Shown here piece by piece: positions 6,379 through 15,834 of a stretch of 64,000 nt of DNA. The notes under the pieces are model-generated. The model worked only from the letters and a program-made list of their open reading frames with translations. It was not told the origin of the DNA and ran no database searches. The DNA lies in the NCBI RefSeq assembly GCF_947500605.1, contig NZ_CANMSJ010000003.1, positions 1 to 64,000 on the forward strand, written 5' to 3'. The DNA is from an uncultured Lacinutrix sp. (lineage in GTDB: Bacteria; Bacteroidota; Bacteroidia; Flavobacteriales; Flavobacteriaceae). The position numbers and the translations under genes were made by a program. Position 1 is the stretch's first letter. Each line of letters opens with the position of its first letter.

Positions 6379-7962
6379 CTAGCTTTTAGACATTCTTAAA
6401 GTCATGCCTGGTTTTAACTTAGTACCACTAATATCGTTCCAATCTTTAATATCTTGAACAGAAACACCAGAAAATTTTTGAGAAATACTCCATAATGAAT
6501 CTCCACTTTTAACTTTATACGTCGTTCCCTTAAAGTTTACAGTACTTTTAGGCTTACTAGCGGCTTTAGTTACAGCTGAAGTATTACGTGGATATACCGT
6601 TAAGTTTTGGCCTATTTTTAAATTATTACTTCGTAGGCCATTCCATTGTTTTAGTTGACTCACCCGTACACCAAATTTTCTCGCAATTTTACCTAAATAA
6701 TCACCTTGTCGTACTTTATATCTTGTTCTAGTATCTGCATTTTGAAGCTGTGGTAATGGTTTTTCTCGTTTATCGAATTCCGCTTTAGCGAAAGCATACA
6801 TTTCCTTTTCGTTATTAACAAATTTACCGACCACGTCTCTAGGCAATCTTAAAGTATAGTTTTTTCCTTTTATATATGGAATAACATCTAATTTATACGA
6901 TGGGTTTAAAAATTGAAGTGTTTCCATTTTTACACCTGTAAACTCTGAAACTTGATCTAAAGTAATCATCTGTTTTACATGAATAGTATCCGTTTCAACA
7001 TAATTAAACTGTGGTTTATGCTGTACAAAACCATGCTCGTTTGCATATTCGAAAATATACATTGTTGCTAAAAAAGCAGGAACATAACCAGCTGTTTCAC
7101 GTGGAAGATTTGGTCTAATATTCCAGTAATTTGTATATCCACCAGAACGTCTTATAGCTTTACTTACATTACCAGGTCCAGAGTTATAAGCCGCTAAAGC
7201 CAAATCCCAATCTCCAAAAATTTGATATAATCTGGCTAAATATATTGCTGCCGATTTTGTAGATTTTATAGGGTCACTACGCTCGTCTACATAACTACTT
7301 ACATCTAGCCCATATTGTTTTCCTGTGGCGAACATAAATTGCCATAAACCTGTTGCTCCTACTCGTGATTTTGCTCTTGGTTTTAAAGCAGATTCTACAA
7401 TCGAGAGGTATTTCATCTCTAGAGGAATATCGTAATTATCTAGTTCACGCTCAAACATTGGGAAATAATACTTACTTAATCCCATTAAACGCTCCATAGA
7501 TTGGTGTCTGGTTTTTAACCAACGTTTAATTAAATTCTCTAATTGCGGATTGTATTCTACATTAAATGGAGTTCTCGCATTTAAGCGTTCTAATCTTGCT
7601 TTTAAAGTATCTGTAGTTAATTCTGGATAGTAAACCGCTTCGTATTTTAAATCTGTTACGTCTCGATAGATAGTATCGAAAAGCGAAGTGCTATACAGCT
7701 CTTCCATCCATTTTTTATCTATTTCAGATGCTAATTTATGATCTTCTAACTCTTTGGTTAGGTCTATTTGCTTTAATGGTTCAATAGATTTTTTATAGAA
7801 GGCTTTTCCGTCTACTATTGTATCTATTACATAATTTTCGCCTGCAACCAATTCGGATTCTGACAGTTTTGTTGTTTTTACTTCTAAAGAATCTTGTGCA
7901 TGCAATTGCAATCCGAAGACAACAAAAAATAATACGACTATATGTTTTGAAACTAATGTCAT
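6379..7962 (-). CDS. LysM-containing lytic transglycosylase (MltD-like)
   Basis: 527 residues with an Sec signal peptide (cleavage after LQLHA). An N-terminal helical region precedes an SLT-type transglycosylase domain at about 165-330 with the expected motifs: SIVESAL (catalytic Glu190), ATGLWQFM and AAYNSGPGNV. Two C-terminal LysM repeats follow, YKVRQGDYLGKIARKFGV at about 412 and YKVKSGDSLWSISQKF at about 480. It cleaves the MurNAc-GlcNAc bond of peptidoglycan, forming 1,6-anhydro ends, while the LysM domains hold it to the wall. It sits between pgk (63 bp upstream) and the DUF4837 lipoprotein (20 bp downstream). A near-match to parS lies within its coding sequence at 7093-7108. Confidence 0.93.
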   Translation of the reverse strand: MTLVSKHIVVLFFVVFGLQLHAQDSLEVKTTKLSESELVAGENYVIDTIVDGKAFYKKSIEPLKQIDLTKELEDHKLASEIDKKWMEELYSTSLFDTIYRDVTDLKYEAVYYPELTTDTLKARLERLNARTPFNVEYNPQLENLIKRWLKTRHQSMERLMGLSKYYFPMFERELDNYDIPLEMKYLSIVESALKPRAKSRVGATGLWQFMFATGKQYGLDVSSYVDERSDPIKSTKSAAIYLARLYQIFGDWDLALAAYNSGPGNVSKAIRRSGGYTNYWNIRPNLPRETAGYVPAFLATMYIFEYANEHGFVQHKPQFNYVETDTIHVKQMITLDQVSEFTGVKMETLQFLNPSYKLDVIPYIKGKNYTLRLPRDVVGKFVNNEKEMYAFAKAEFDKREKPLPQLQNADTRTRYKVRQGDYLGKIARKFGVRVSQLKQWNGLRSNNLKIGQNLTVYPRNTSAVTKAASKPKSTVNFKGTTYKVKSGDSLWSISQKFSGVSVQDIKDWNDISGTKLKPGMTLRMSKS

Positions 7963-8025
7963 TTAAAAAAGGATTGTGTTTAAATTGATATAACGCAATA
8001 ATAACAGAAATGGTACAATGCTATT

Positions 8026-9213
8026 TTACTCTAAAATAGCTGCGATTCCCGGAAGTGTTTTACCTTCTAAACTTTCTAACATTGCTCCGCCGCCTGTACT
8101 TACGTAACTTACTTTCTTCTCGAAACCAAATTGCTTAACTGCTGCTACAGAATCTCCACCACCAACTAAAGAAAAAGCTCCTTTTTTGGTTGCTTCGGCA
8201 ATAGAATTTCCTAATGCTATTGTTCCATTAGCGAAGTTTTCCATTTCAAAAACACCTAAAGGCCCGTTCCAAAGTATTGTTTTACTCTGCATTACAACCT
8301 CGTGAAATTGCTTCCTAGATTCTGGTCCAGCATCTAATCCCATCCAACCGTCTGGAATTGCTTTTATGTCGCAAACTTGAGTGTTTGCATCGTTACTAAA
8401 AGCATCTGCAATTATAGAATCTACAGGAAGATGTATGTTAACATTTTTAGCTTTTGCTTGCTTTAAAATATCTAAAGCCATTTCTAATTTATCGTCTTCT
8501 ACTAGCGAATCGCCAATAGTTCCACCTAAAGCTTTTACAAATGTAAATGCCATTCCTCCTCCAATAATAACATCGTCTACCTTATCTAAAATATTTTCTA
8601 TAACTGTTATTTTAGAAGATACTTTTGCTCCTCCTAAAATAGCTAAAACTGGTCTGTCGTCCGATTTTAAAACCTTGTCAATACTTTTTATTTCTTGCTC
8701 TAATAAAAGACCAAAGCATTTGTTTTCAGGAAAAAACTGTGCTATAACCGTTGTAGAAGCGTGCGCTCTGTGAGCAGTACCAAAAGCATCATTTACATAA
8801 ATATCTCCAAGCTTAGAAAGTTTTTTGGCAAAGTCTTTATCTCCTTTTGTTTCTTCTTCGTGAAAGCGTAGGTTTTCTAATATTAATATCTCTCCTGGCT
8901 TTAAATTAGCAGCTGCTTCTTCCGCTTCAGCTCCAACACAATTTGATACAAATTTAGTCTCTACACCAATTATATCTTCCACTTTACTTGCAATATGCTT
9001 TAAAGAAAACTCGTCTTGAGCTCCTTTTGGACGACCTAGATGAGACATTAAAATACAACTTCCGCCATCTTCTAAAATTTTAATAATTGTAGGTTTAGCC
9101 GAAGAAATTCTTGTAGCATCTGTTACTTTAAAAGTAGCATCTAATGGTACATTAAAATCTACTCTAATTAATGCTTTTTTGTTTTTAAAATTGAAATCGT
9201 TTAAGGTCTTCAT
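8026..9213 (-). CDS. pgk: Phosphoglycerate kinase
   Basis: 395 residues, the normal length for bacterial PGK. Diagnostic blocks are all present: RVDFNVPLD near the N-terminus, [47 protein letters not shown] and the nucleotide-binding GGGDSVAAV near the end. It interconverts 1,3-bisphosphoglycerate plus ADP and 3-phosphoglycerate plus ATP in glycolysis and gluconeogenesis. It begins 18 bp after the stop of the SPOR-like protein gene, so it is probably co-transcribed with it and with the transglycosylase downstream. Confidence 0.98.
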   Translation of the reverse strand: MKTLNDFNFKNKKALIRVDFNVPLDATFKVTDATRISSAKPTIIKILEDGGSCILMSHLGRPKGAQDEFSLKHIASKVEDIIGVETKFVSNCVGAEAEEAAANLKPGEILILENLRFHEEETKGDKDFAKKLSKLGDIYVNDAFGTAHRAHASTTVIAQFFPENKCFGLLLEQEIKSIDKVLKSDDRPVLAILGGAKVSSKITVIENILDKVDDVIIGGGMAFTFVKALGGTIGDSLVEDDKLEMALDILKQAKAKNVNIHLPVDSIIADAFSNDANTQVCDIKAIPDGWMGLDAGPESRKQFHEVVMQSKTILWNGPLGVFEMENFANGTIALGNSIAEATKKGAFSLVGGGDSVAAVKQFGFEKKVSYVSTGGGAMLESLEGKTLPGIAAILE

Positions 9214-9231
9214 ACTTTAGTTTTTGTGCTT

Positions 9232-10794
9232 TTAATCTAAGTTTATTTTTAATATCCAAGTATCTCTAAAACGATATTCTTGAATTAATTCTTGTTGTTT
9301 TGTAAAGGCTTCTTTGGCACTTTCTGTTTGCATTACAGCAACATATTGCCAATTGTTTTTAGGATTAGTAATTGTAATTGGTGTGTAACCTTTTTTAATA
9401 AGATAACCTTCCCATTTTCTAGCTCGAGTACCTTCTGAAAATACATTTGTAACAACATAATATCCATTACTAACATCACTAAGTTGTTTCGATCGTTTTG
9501 CTACCAAGGTTTTAAAAGCTTTAGAATTAAAACCTAACTTCCCTGGTGGTTTCCACACGTATTTTCTTTTGCTTTTCTTTGCTTCGGCTTGTGTTGTTCT
9601 AATAACTTCTGGCTCTATTGTAGATACTTTACTTACTGGTTCTTTTTCTTCAATTACATCTTCAAAGAAGTCTTGACTAATTTCGGTTTGAAATGCTGCA
9701 AAATACATGTAAAAACGATCTGAACGTGTCTTTAATCGTAGTGTTGTAGAACTCATATTATTATCTATAATCGAGTTGTTATAATTAGGTATTTCTAACT
9801 CTGCGATATCGAAACCTAATGTGTTTCTACTGCTAGGCATACGGTCTGTATTTAACAAGCTGTTATTTGTAATACTACTGTTAAAGAAGTTTTGTTGATT
9901 TCTAACACCATTACTAAGCGATTGATAAGAACCATCTTTTTTAATAATTGCACATTCATCTTGCGATAAAGTTATATCTCCTTCTAGAGCAGAAACAACT
10001 AAAGACGTTTTTACATCACCTTGATCTATTGACTTAAAATTTTTAAAAGTAATATCTACAGGTAAATTATTTACAAGAGCAAAACCATTGTAAGACGCAA
10101 TATATTTTGGGTTATCCGTTGGAGATTGATAAACAACATATAACATCCATCCTGCTGCACTACCTCCAGATATATAACCTTGAGATGCTTTTACATTGGC
10201 AACAGTATAGTCTCCGTTTTGTTCTTCAGCATTTCTTAATATTTCTGTTACGTCTGCGAAACAAACGTAAGGTGAATTTATTGCATGTGTTGGGTTTTTA
10301 GATCCATCATAAAGCACTTTTCCACCAATAGTTTGGTATTCACCATTTGGTGTTTTAAATTTGATAGTATCTATAGCTCTATTTTGTCTAAAATCTCCTC
10401 TATACTCGTAGCTGTCTTTAGATTTTCTTCTTTTACCTTCTTCTAAACTGTAAGTTGCTGTCCAGTATAAAGCAGCATAAGTAACTTTTTTTAAATTATC
10501 TGGAAGTTTTAATTTGGCAGCACTTGAACTAAAGGTAGATTTATCATTATCAATGTCAATGTATTTCATTTTTACATCATCATTACTAACATTCAAATCA
10601 TCGAAATCGTTAGTTTTATGTTCTCCTAAAATACTGTTTCCAATAGCTTTAGAGTCTCCATAAATATAAAACTCGTTTACCGATTTAAAGTCTACACCAT
10701 CGTAATCCAAATGTTCTTTAATTGCCTGTTTATCTTGCGAATAGACATTATTAAATCCTATACAGGAAATACATAATAGTAATAAAAATCTCAT
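9232..10794 (-). CDS. Secreted/envelope protein with C-terminal SPOR-like domain (paralogue A)
   Basis: 520 residues with a signal peptide (ends NNVYSQ). The first roughly 375 residues form a beta-rich domain marked by NEFYIYGD, YAALYWTATYS, NSPYVCFADVT, GDYTVANV, GGSAAGW and YMYFAAFQTEIS. A linker follows, then a C-terminal segment (about 440-518, starting SNGYYVVTNVF and containing a YLIKKGYTP block) that reads like a SPOR-type repeat. The same architecture recurs in the gene at 12190-14079. Domains resembling the N-terminal one occur in large cell-surface proteins of gliding Bacteroidota, but I cannot name the family with certainty. It is probably the first gene of the run leading into pgk. 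Confidence 0.7.
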   Translation of the reverse strand: MRFLLLLCISCIGFNNVYSQDKQAIKEHLDYDGVDFKSVNEFYIYGDSKAIGNSILGEHKTNDFDDLNVSNDDVKMKYIDIDNDKSTFSSSAAKLKLPDNLKKVTYAALYWTATYSLEEGKRRKSKDSYEYRGDFRQNRAIDTIKFKTPNGEYQTIGGKVLYDGSKNPTHAINSPYVCFADVTEILRNAEEQNGDYTVANVKASQGYISGGSAAGWMLYVVYQSPTDNPKYIASYNGFALVNNLPVDITFKNFKSIDQGDVKTSLVVSALEGDITLSQDECAIIKKDGSYQSLSNGVRNQQNFFNSSITNNSLLNTDRMPSSRNTLGFDIAELEIPNYNNSIIDNNMSSTTLRLKTRSDRFYMYFAAFQTEISQDFFEDVIEEKEPVSKVSTIEPEVIRTTQAEAKKSKRKYVWKPPGKLGFNSKAFKTLVAKRSKQLSDVSNGYYVVTNVFSEGTRARKWEGYLIKKGYTPITITNPKNNWQYVAVMQTESAKEAFTKQQELIQEYRFRDTWILKINLD

Positions 10795-10965
10795 TAATAT
10801 TGGTTTAATTTTTAAAAAATAGCGATAACACTTTTAATCTGTAAATATATATAAATACAACGACACCTTTTTGGGATAAAGCGTATAAAAGTGACGTTTA
10901 ACCCAATACTTAACAAAAATAAATAATTTCCTTTAGGTTAAATTTAAACTATAATTGGTATAAAC

Positions 10966-10973
10966 TATATTTG
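10966..10973 (+). promoter_or_regulatory. -7 promoter element of holB, very close to the start codon
   Basis: TATATTTG matches TAnnTTTG and ends only 4 bp before the ATG at 10978. Transcription would start at or next to the A of the start codon, implying a leaderless mRNA if this element is used. Confidence 0.45.
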
Positions 10974-10977
10974 CTCT

Positions 10978-12132
10978 ATGCTTTTTAATAAAATTATTGG
11001 TCAGACACATATTAAAAAACACCTTACAACAAGTGTGGATAATGGTCGTGTACCTCACGCTCAACTCTTTATTGGTCCAGAAGGATCTGGAACTTTACCA
11101 ATGGCTATTGCTTATGCGCAATACATTTTATGCTCTAATACCGATGGAGAAAACAATAATGGTAATGCTGCCTGCAATTTAAAATTTAATAATTTTTCGC
11201 ATCCAGATTTACATTTCGCTTTTCCTGTTACAACAAACGATAAAATAAAAAGGCACCCAGTTTCTAGTCATTTTTTAAGCGAATGGCGAGATCTATTAAC
11301 TAAGCAGCCGTATGGAAATTTGTTTGATTGGTACAAACAATTGGGAGTCGATAATAAACAAGGTCAAATAGGTGTAGATGAGGCACAAGATATTATTAAA
11401 TCTCTTGCGTTAAAATCTTATGAAGGCGGATATAAAGTGATGTTAATTTGGATGGCAGATAAAATGAATACTGCTGCCGCAAATAAACTTTTAAAGCTTA
11501 TTGAAGAGCCACCAAATAAGACTGTTTTTATTTTAATTGCTGAAGAAGAAGAACAAATAATTAATACTATTAGGTCTCGATGTCAACTGTTACATTTTCC
11601 TCCTTTAGCCGAAGTTGATATAAAAAATGCACTTATTAAAAATTATGATTTAAATGAAGCTGTAGCTACAAAACTAGCACATCAAGCCAATGGAAATTAT
11701 AACAAAGCCTGCGATTTAGTATATAACGATAGCGAAGATACCCAGTTTGAAGATTGGTTTATTTTCTGGATTCGTGCTGCCTTTAAAGCAAAAGGAAATA
11801 AAGCTGCAATTCACGATTTAATAAAATGGAGTGAAGACATTGCTAAAACTGGTCGTGAAACACAAAAGCATTTTCTTAATTTTTGTTTAGACTTTTTCCG
11901 TCAAGCATTACTATTAAACTACAATGCAGAGGCATTAGTTTATATGGAAATTAAGAATGAAAAGTTTAAACTTGAAAACTTTGCTCCATTTGTACATAAT
12001 AATAACATTCTTGATATTTCTAACGAACTACAAGATGCTATTTACCATATTGAACGTAATGGAAATTCTAAAATAATTCTTACCGATTTATCTATAAAAC
12101 TGACCAGATTACTTCATAAAAAATCTGAATAA
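10978..12132 (+). CDS. holB: DNA polymerase III subunit delta'
   Basis: 384 residues of the AAA+ clamp-loader family. It starts MLFNKIIGQTHIKKHL (the usual 'G-Q-x-x-x-K-x-L' opening) with HAQLFIGPEGSG, a degenerate P-loop as expected for delta', which does not hydrolyse ATP. Also present are NKLLKLIEEPPNKTVFIL and the clamp-loader SRC motif (NTIRSRCQLLHFPP). It opens the beta sliding clamp together with delta and gamma/tau. Only two Cys lie in the region that carries a zinc module in E. coli delta' (ILCSN and AACNL), so that module is probably absent. The gene stands alone between two leftward paralogous genes. Confidence 0.92.
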   Translation: MLFNKIIGQTHIKKHLTTSVDNGRVPHAQLFIGPEGSGTLPMAIAYAQYILCSNTDGENNNGNAACNLKFNNFSHPDLHFAFPVTTNDKIKRHPVSSHFLSEWRDLLTKQPYGNLFDWYKQLGVDNKQGQIGVDEAQDIIKSLALKSYEGGYKVMLIWMADKMNTAAANKLLKLIEEPPNKTVFILIAEEEEQIINTIRSRCQLLHFPPLAEVDIKNALIKNYDLNEAVATKLAHQANGNYNKACDLVYNDSEDTQFEDWFIFWIRAAFKAKGNKAAIHDLIKWSEDIAKTGRETQKHFLNFCLDFFRQALLLNYNAEALVYMEIKNEKFKLENFAPFVHNNNILDISNELQDAIYHIERNGNSKIILTDLSIKLTRLLHKKSE

Positions 12133-12180
12133 AAAAACTATAAATATTTGATTTAGAATTATTTACACTTTAATAGTTCA

Positions 12181-12215
12181 AAAAAAAAGTTATATTTTTT
12201 TTATAACTTTTTTTT
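12181..12215. terminator. Bidirectional terminator overlapping the end of the paralogue B gene
   Basis: AAAAAAAAGTTATA (12181-12194) pairs perfectly with TATAACTTTTTTTT (12202-12215). It lies between the convergent holB and paralogue B genes, and its right arm encodes the Lys/Ile-rich last residues of the latter. Confidence 0.75.
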
Positions 12216-14079
12216 CTATATTAATATTTAATATCCATACTTGTTCTAAAAATTCACTTTTAATAAATGCTTTTCTAAGCATAAATACGTCGTAAAAATT
12301 TATAGAATTATATAAATAAACGTAGTACTTGCCTTGAGAAACATCTTTAAATAATTTAGAATTAACGCCTTGATCTTGTAGCTCTTTTTGGTAAGCTATT
12401 GCATAATCTAAATCGTATAACAAACCTGCAATTATATAATATCCTTTCTCAACTCCATCTATTAATGTTGGTTCTTGATTAAGAATACGCTTAAACTTTT
12501 GCGTTTCGTAAACGTAATCTTCTTTGGTTAGTAATTTTTCGTAATTTTCCCTATTCATTACAAGAGAATAAATTGAGAATACTGGTTCTTTTAAAGAAAC
12601 TTCTGGTTGATAAATATTAGTGTTTTCTATAGTTACAATCTCCTCCGTCTTGTTTTTTTGTAACCAAATTGGTAATGGTTTTTCCTTTTTTTCAAGAATA
12701 GGAACATAATTTTCTACTTTAGAAAGTTCTTGTTTTGGTGTATAAATATCTTGTTCAATACCTGCTGGTTTACCTATACTTTTACTCTCTTTAACGACTA
12801 CTATTTTAGCTTTTTTTACTGGTATTAATTTTTCTTTCTTTGCTTTGTTATTCTGCACTAACTTCTTAGGTTTCTTCTTCTCTTTTTTAGTTTTTTCAGT
12901 CTCTTTAACAGTGTTTTTAGCAATCTTTTCTTCAATAATTTTTGACACTATAACACTGTTTTTTTCTTCGTAAAAGGTCTTACTTATTTCTGTTTGGAAG
13001 GCAGTAAAAAACATATAAAATCTATCGGATTCTGTATTAAAAGCCATTTCAATTTCTGTAGTAGTATTATCTATAATAGCATCCGCTCCATTTGGCACAT
13101 CCATGGATACAATATCGAAACCTAAAGTGTTTTCACTTTTAGGATATCTATAATTAAAAACCTTATCACTATATGTTATTTTACTATTAAAAAAGTTATT
13201 ACTTGGCCTAGATTCTGTACTTAAAAGAGTGACTTTTTCGGCTATTGGATTTACCAAAAAACAATTATCTTCTGTAAGTGCAGAGTCTCCTTCTAAAGCA
13301 GCAAAAACTAATGAAGTATTTATATCTCCTTTATCAAAAGCTTTAAAATTATTGAATTTAAGTTTTAATGGCGCATTACTTACATGTGCAAAACCATTAA
13401 AAGTAGTAATATATTTTGGCTTTATTGTAGCTGTTTCATACACAACATACAACAACCAACCTGCGGCACTTCCTCCTGCAACAAAGCCTTTTGTAGCATT
13501 AACATTTGCAACAGTATAATCTCCATTTACAGCACTTGTATTTTTAAGCAATTTTGTTACATCTGCAACACAAACATAAGGAGAGTTTAATGCAAAATCT
13601 GTGTCTTGGTCTCCGTCGAAAATTATAGTTCCTTTAATTTTTTTATACTCGCCTCCGGGTAATTTTAGCTTTATATTATCTATCTCGTCTCTTTTTGTTA
13701 CTCGTTTTCCTTGAAACAAAAATTGCCCATTAGATTCTTGCCTATAGCCTTGTTCGTAACTATAGGTAGCCGTCCAATACAAAGCTGCATAGACAATTTT
13801 CTTGTGGTTTTCGGGTAACTTTAAACTCGCGGAACTGGAGCTAAAAGTAGAAGGATCATTATCAATATCAACAAAAACCATATCAATATCATCATTGGTT
13901 AGTGATGTATCATTAAATGGTTCTTTTACGTCTTTACTTAATATATTATTTCCTATAACAGCAGCATCTCCATAGATATAAAATTCATTTTGAACTTTAA
14001 AAGGAACTGCTTCTTGACTATACAAAAGGCCACAAAAAGTAAAGACAATGAAACTGATTGGTAAGCAGTTTTTCATCAT
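12190..14079 (-). CDS. Secreted/envelope protein with C-terminal SPOR-like domain (paralogue B)
   Basis: 629 residues with a signal peptide (ends CGLLYSQ). Residues about 25-385 are clearly homologous to the first domain of the protein at 9232-10794: NEFYIYGDAAVIGNNIL, YAALYWTATYS, NSPYVCVADVT, GDYTVANV, GGSAAGW and YMFFTAFQTEIS. A long Lys-rich linker (about 400-450, for example KKEKKKPKKL) and a spacer follow, then a C-terminal SPOR-like segment beginning EKGYYIIAGLLYDLDYA. The two copies flank holB, as if a tandem pair had been separated. The function is unknown; export, a surface domain and a possible peptidoglycan-binding SPOR-like end suggest an envelope role. The final residues are encoded inside a terminator stem. 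Confidence 0.7.
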   Translation of the reverse strand: MMKNCLPISFIVFTFCGLLYSQEAVPFKVQNEFYIYGDAAVIGNNILSKDVKEPFNDTSLTNDDIDMVFVDIDNDPSTFSSSSASLKLPENHKKIVYAALYWTATYSYEQGYRQESNGQFLFQGKRVTKRDEIDNIKLKLPGGEYKKIKGTIIFDGDQDTDFALNSPYVCVADVTKLLKNTSAVNGDYTVANVNATKGFVAGGSAAGWLLYVVYETATIKPKYITTFNGFAHVSNAPLKLKFNNFKAFDKGDINTSLVFAALEGDSALTEDNCFLVNPIAEKVTLLSTESRPSNNFFNSKITYSDKVFNYRYPKSENTLGFDIVSMDVPNGADAIIDNTTTEIEMAFNTESDRFYMFFTAFQTEISKTFYEEKNSVIVSKIIEEKIAKNTVKETEKTKKEKKKPKKLVQNNKAKKEKLIPVKKAKIVVVKESKSIGKPAGIEQDIYTPKQELSKVENYVPILEKKEKPLPIWLQKNKTEEIVTIENTNIYQPEVSLKEPVFSIYSLVMNRENYEKLLTKEDYVYETQKFKRILNQEPTLIDGVEKGYYIIAGLLYDLDYAIAYQKELQDQGVNSKLFKDVSQGKYYVYLYNSINFYDVFMLRKAFIKSEFLEQVWILNINIEKKVIKKI

Positions 14080-14167
14080 CTTAAATAGAATAATTAATAG
14101 CGTTAAATTATTAGGCTAAATATAGTTAATTATTTAAAAGCATTGAAATCTAAGAGTTTAATACATA

Positions 14168-14198
14168 AAAAAAGCGCTAAATGGTAGTTTAGCGCTTT
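14168..14198 (-). terminator. Terminator of the OmpH-like gene
   Basis: AAAGCGCTAAA (14171-14181) pairs with TTTAGCGCTTT (14188-14198). On the minus strand it is followed by a T-tract, so it ends the leftward gene at 14222. Confidence 0.8.
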
Positions 14199-14221
14199 AA
14201 GAATAGAGGATTAAACTCTAA

Positions 14222-14734
14222 TTATTTTTTATACTTAGCATCAATTTCTTTGATAATTACATCTGAAAGATCTAAAGTTTCATCACCATATAAGATATTA
14301 GCCGTAGACTCGTTAGCACCAATAATAAATTTATATCCGTTAGTTTTACCGAAATCTTTCACTGTTACTTTCATTTTAGATATAACAGAATCAATATCTG
14401 CTTGATAAGCGGTTTGTAATTGTTGCTGCTCTGCTTGCATCATTTGCTGAAACTGTTGCGCTTTTGCTTGAAAAGCTTGACCAGCTTCTTGCTGCTTACT
14501 TTGAGACATTCTAGCCATTTTAGACTGTAATGCTAAATATTCAGACTGGTAGCTTTTTCCAAGACTATCTGCACGCTTTTTAAACGATTCGTTTAAAACG
14601 TCATATTTAGATTCTACATCTTTTTTCTCTTGGATATCGTTAATCACTTTAGCATTATCAATAAAACCAATTTTTTGTTCTTGACAAGATGCGAATGTTA
14701 CTAAAACGATAACGGCTAATAATATTTTTTTCAT
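14222..14734 (-). CDS. OmpH/Skp family periplasmic chaperone-like lipoprotein
   Basis: 170 residues. The signal MKKILLAVIVLVTFASC ends in a lipobox Cys, so this copy is probably lipidated, unlike soluble E. coli Skp. It continues KIGFIDNAKVINDIQEKKD (the usual OmpH start), a long Gln/Lys-rich coiled-coil stretch with AKAQQFQQMMQAEQQQLQTA, and a C-terminal beta strand pair (NGYKFIIGANES). Family members bind unfolded outer-membrane proteins in the periplasm. It stands alone with its own promoter and terminator. Lipidation and the role are inferred. Confidence 0.88.
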   Translation of the reverse strand: MKKILLAVIVLVTFASCQEQKIGFIDNAKVINDIQEKKDVESKYDVLNESFKKRADSLGKSYQSEYLALQSKMARMSQSKQQEAGQAFQAKAQQFQQMMQAEQQQLQTAYQADIDSVISKMKVTVKDFGKTNGYKFIIGANESTANILYGDETLDLSDVIIKEIDAKYKK

Positions 14735-14758
14735 TTTATAATAATTTTATGTTTTGAG

Positions 14759-14766
14759 CAAAAATA
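14759..14766 (-). promoter_or_regulatory. -7 promoter element of the OmpH-like gene
   Basis: TATTTTTG on the minus strand matches TAnnTTTG and ends 24 bp before the ATG at 14734. No clear -33 element was found. Confidence 0.45.
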
Positions 14767-14959
14767 GAAAAGAGAACTAATTTAATTGTAAAAAATCTCA
14801 CTAAAAGCTTAATATAAGAGTTTGCTATGGTGAAATTTATTTATAATAGTTTTTTCTTATCGAAAACGGGTTCAAATAAAGCGTTTTAAGACGTTTTTAG
14901 AAAATCTTAACCTTATCTCACGAAACAAACCAAAACAAAAGCAACAAGGTGTCTAATAT

Positions 14960-15820
14960 TTAATTTTTACTGTTTTTAATGACATAAATAAGCGAAGAAT
15001 ACTCTCCTGAGCGTTTTGCTTTTAAGTTTGAGCGTAAACCAACAAAAAAAGCTCGCACAGGACTCATTGCTTTTCTTTTGTATTTTTCTGAAAGTAAACT
15101 AACATAGAAAGCATCAAAAGCCATAGGAAGTGTTTTTTCAACTTTCATATTTTCTTCGTTAAACAAATTTGAAATAGATTCTTTAGAGAAATGCCACAAA
15201 TGTCTAGGGACATCGAAAGCAGCCCAAAAGTTTTTATAATATAATGCGTCGTAACTTTTAAAGTTTGGAACAGCAATAACTAATGTCCCATTTGGTTTTA
15301 ATAGTCTTTTAAAAGTTGAAATTTGTGATTCTAAATCTGGTAAATGTTCTAAAACATGCCAAAGTGTAATAACATCGAAGCTTTCATTTTTTAAAGATTC
15401 TAACTTTTCTGTATTAAAAACAGAATCATTACAACTTGTATTAGCTATGCTCCTAGCCTTTTCATTTGGTTCTATTCCGTAAACTTCCCAAGCATTATCT
15501 TTTGCTGTTTTTAAAAACGCTCCTGTACCACAACCTATATCTAATAGTTTTTTCTCTTCAGAATTGAACGAATTAATAAGCTTCAACTTCCTTTTTAAAG
15601 AAATATTACGAATAGTATGGTATGCTTTTTCAAACAAATTACGCTTACTATCTGTATGCGAAATGTAATCTTCGCTTTCATAATATCCAGCAAGATTATC
15701 TAAAGATGGTTGCGGCGCTGTCTCCAAATAACCATATTTAGCATTTGGAATTAACTGAAATTCTTCTCCAGAAACTGAATAATCTTTAACCGATAAATAT
15801 TTTTGATGATTGCTTTTCAC
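14960..15820 (-). CDS. Class I SAM-dependent methyltransferase
   Basis: 286 residues with a Rossmann-fold methyltransferase core: KLLDIGCGTGAFLKTA (motif I, about 91-106), VYGIEPN (acidic residue binding SAM ribose), then FDVITLWHVLEHLPD and LKPNGTLVIAVPNF. The short N-terminal region (ETAPQPS, then YYESEDYISHTD) is typical of the UbiG/Coq3-like methyltransferases found next to glycan or lipid genes in flavobacteria. The substrate is not readable. It begins 14 bp after the end of the 127-aa gene and is probably the last gene of the unit that includes mnmG. Confidence 0.88.
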   Translation of the reverse strand: MKSNHQKYLSVKDYSVSGEEFQLIPNAKYGYLETAPQPSLDNLAGYYESEDYISHTDSKRNLFEKAYHTIRNISLKRKLKLINSFNSEEKKLLDIGCGTGAFLKTAKDNAWEVYGIEPNEKARSIANTSCNDSVFNTEKLESLKNESFDVITLWHVLEHLPDLESQISTFKRLLKPNGTLVIAVPNFKSYDALYYKNFWAAFDVPRHLWHFSKESISNLFNEENMKVEKTLPMAFDAFYVSLLSEKYKRKAMSPVRAFFVGLRSNLKAKRSGEYSSLIYVIKNSKN

Positions 15821-15834
15821 AGATAACTTAATTA

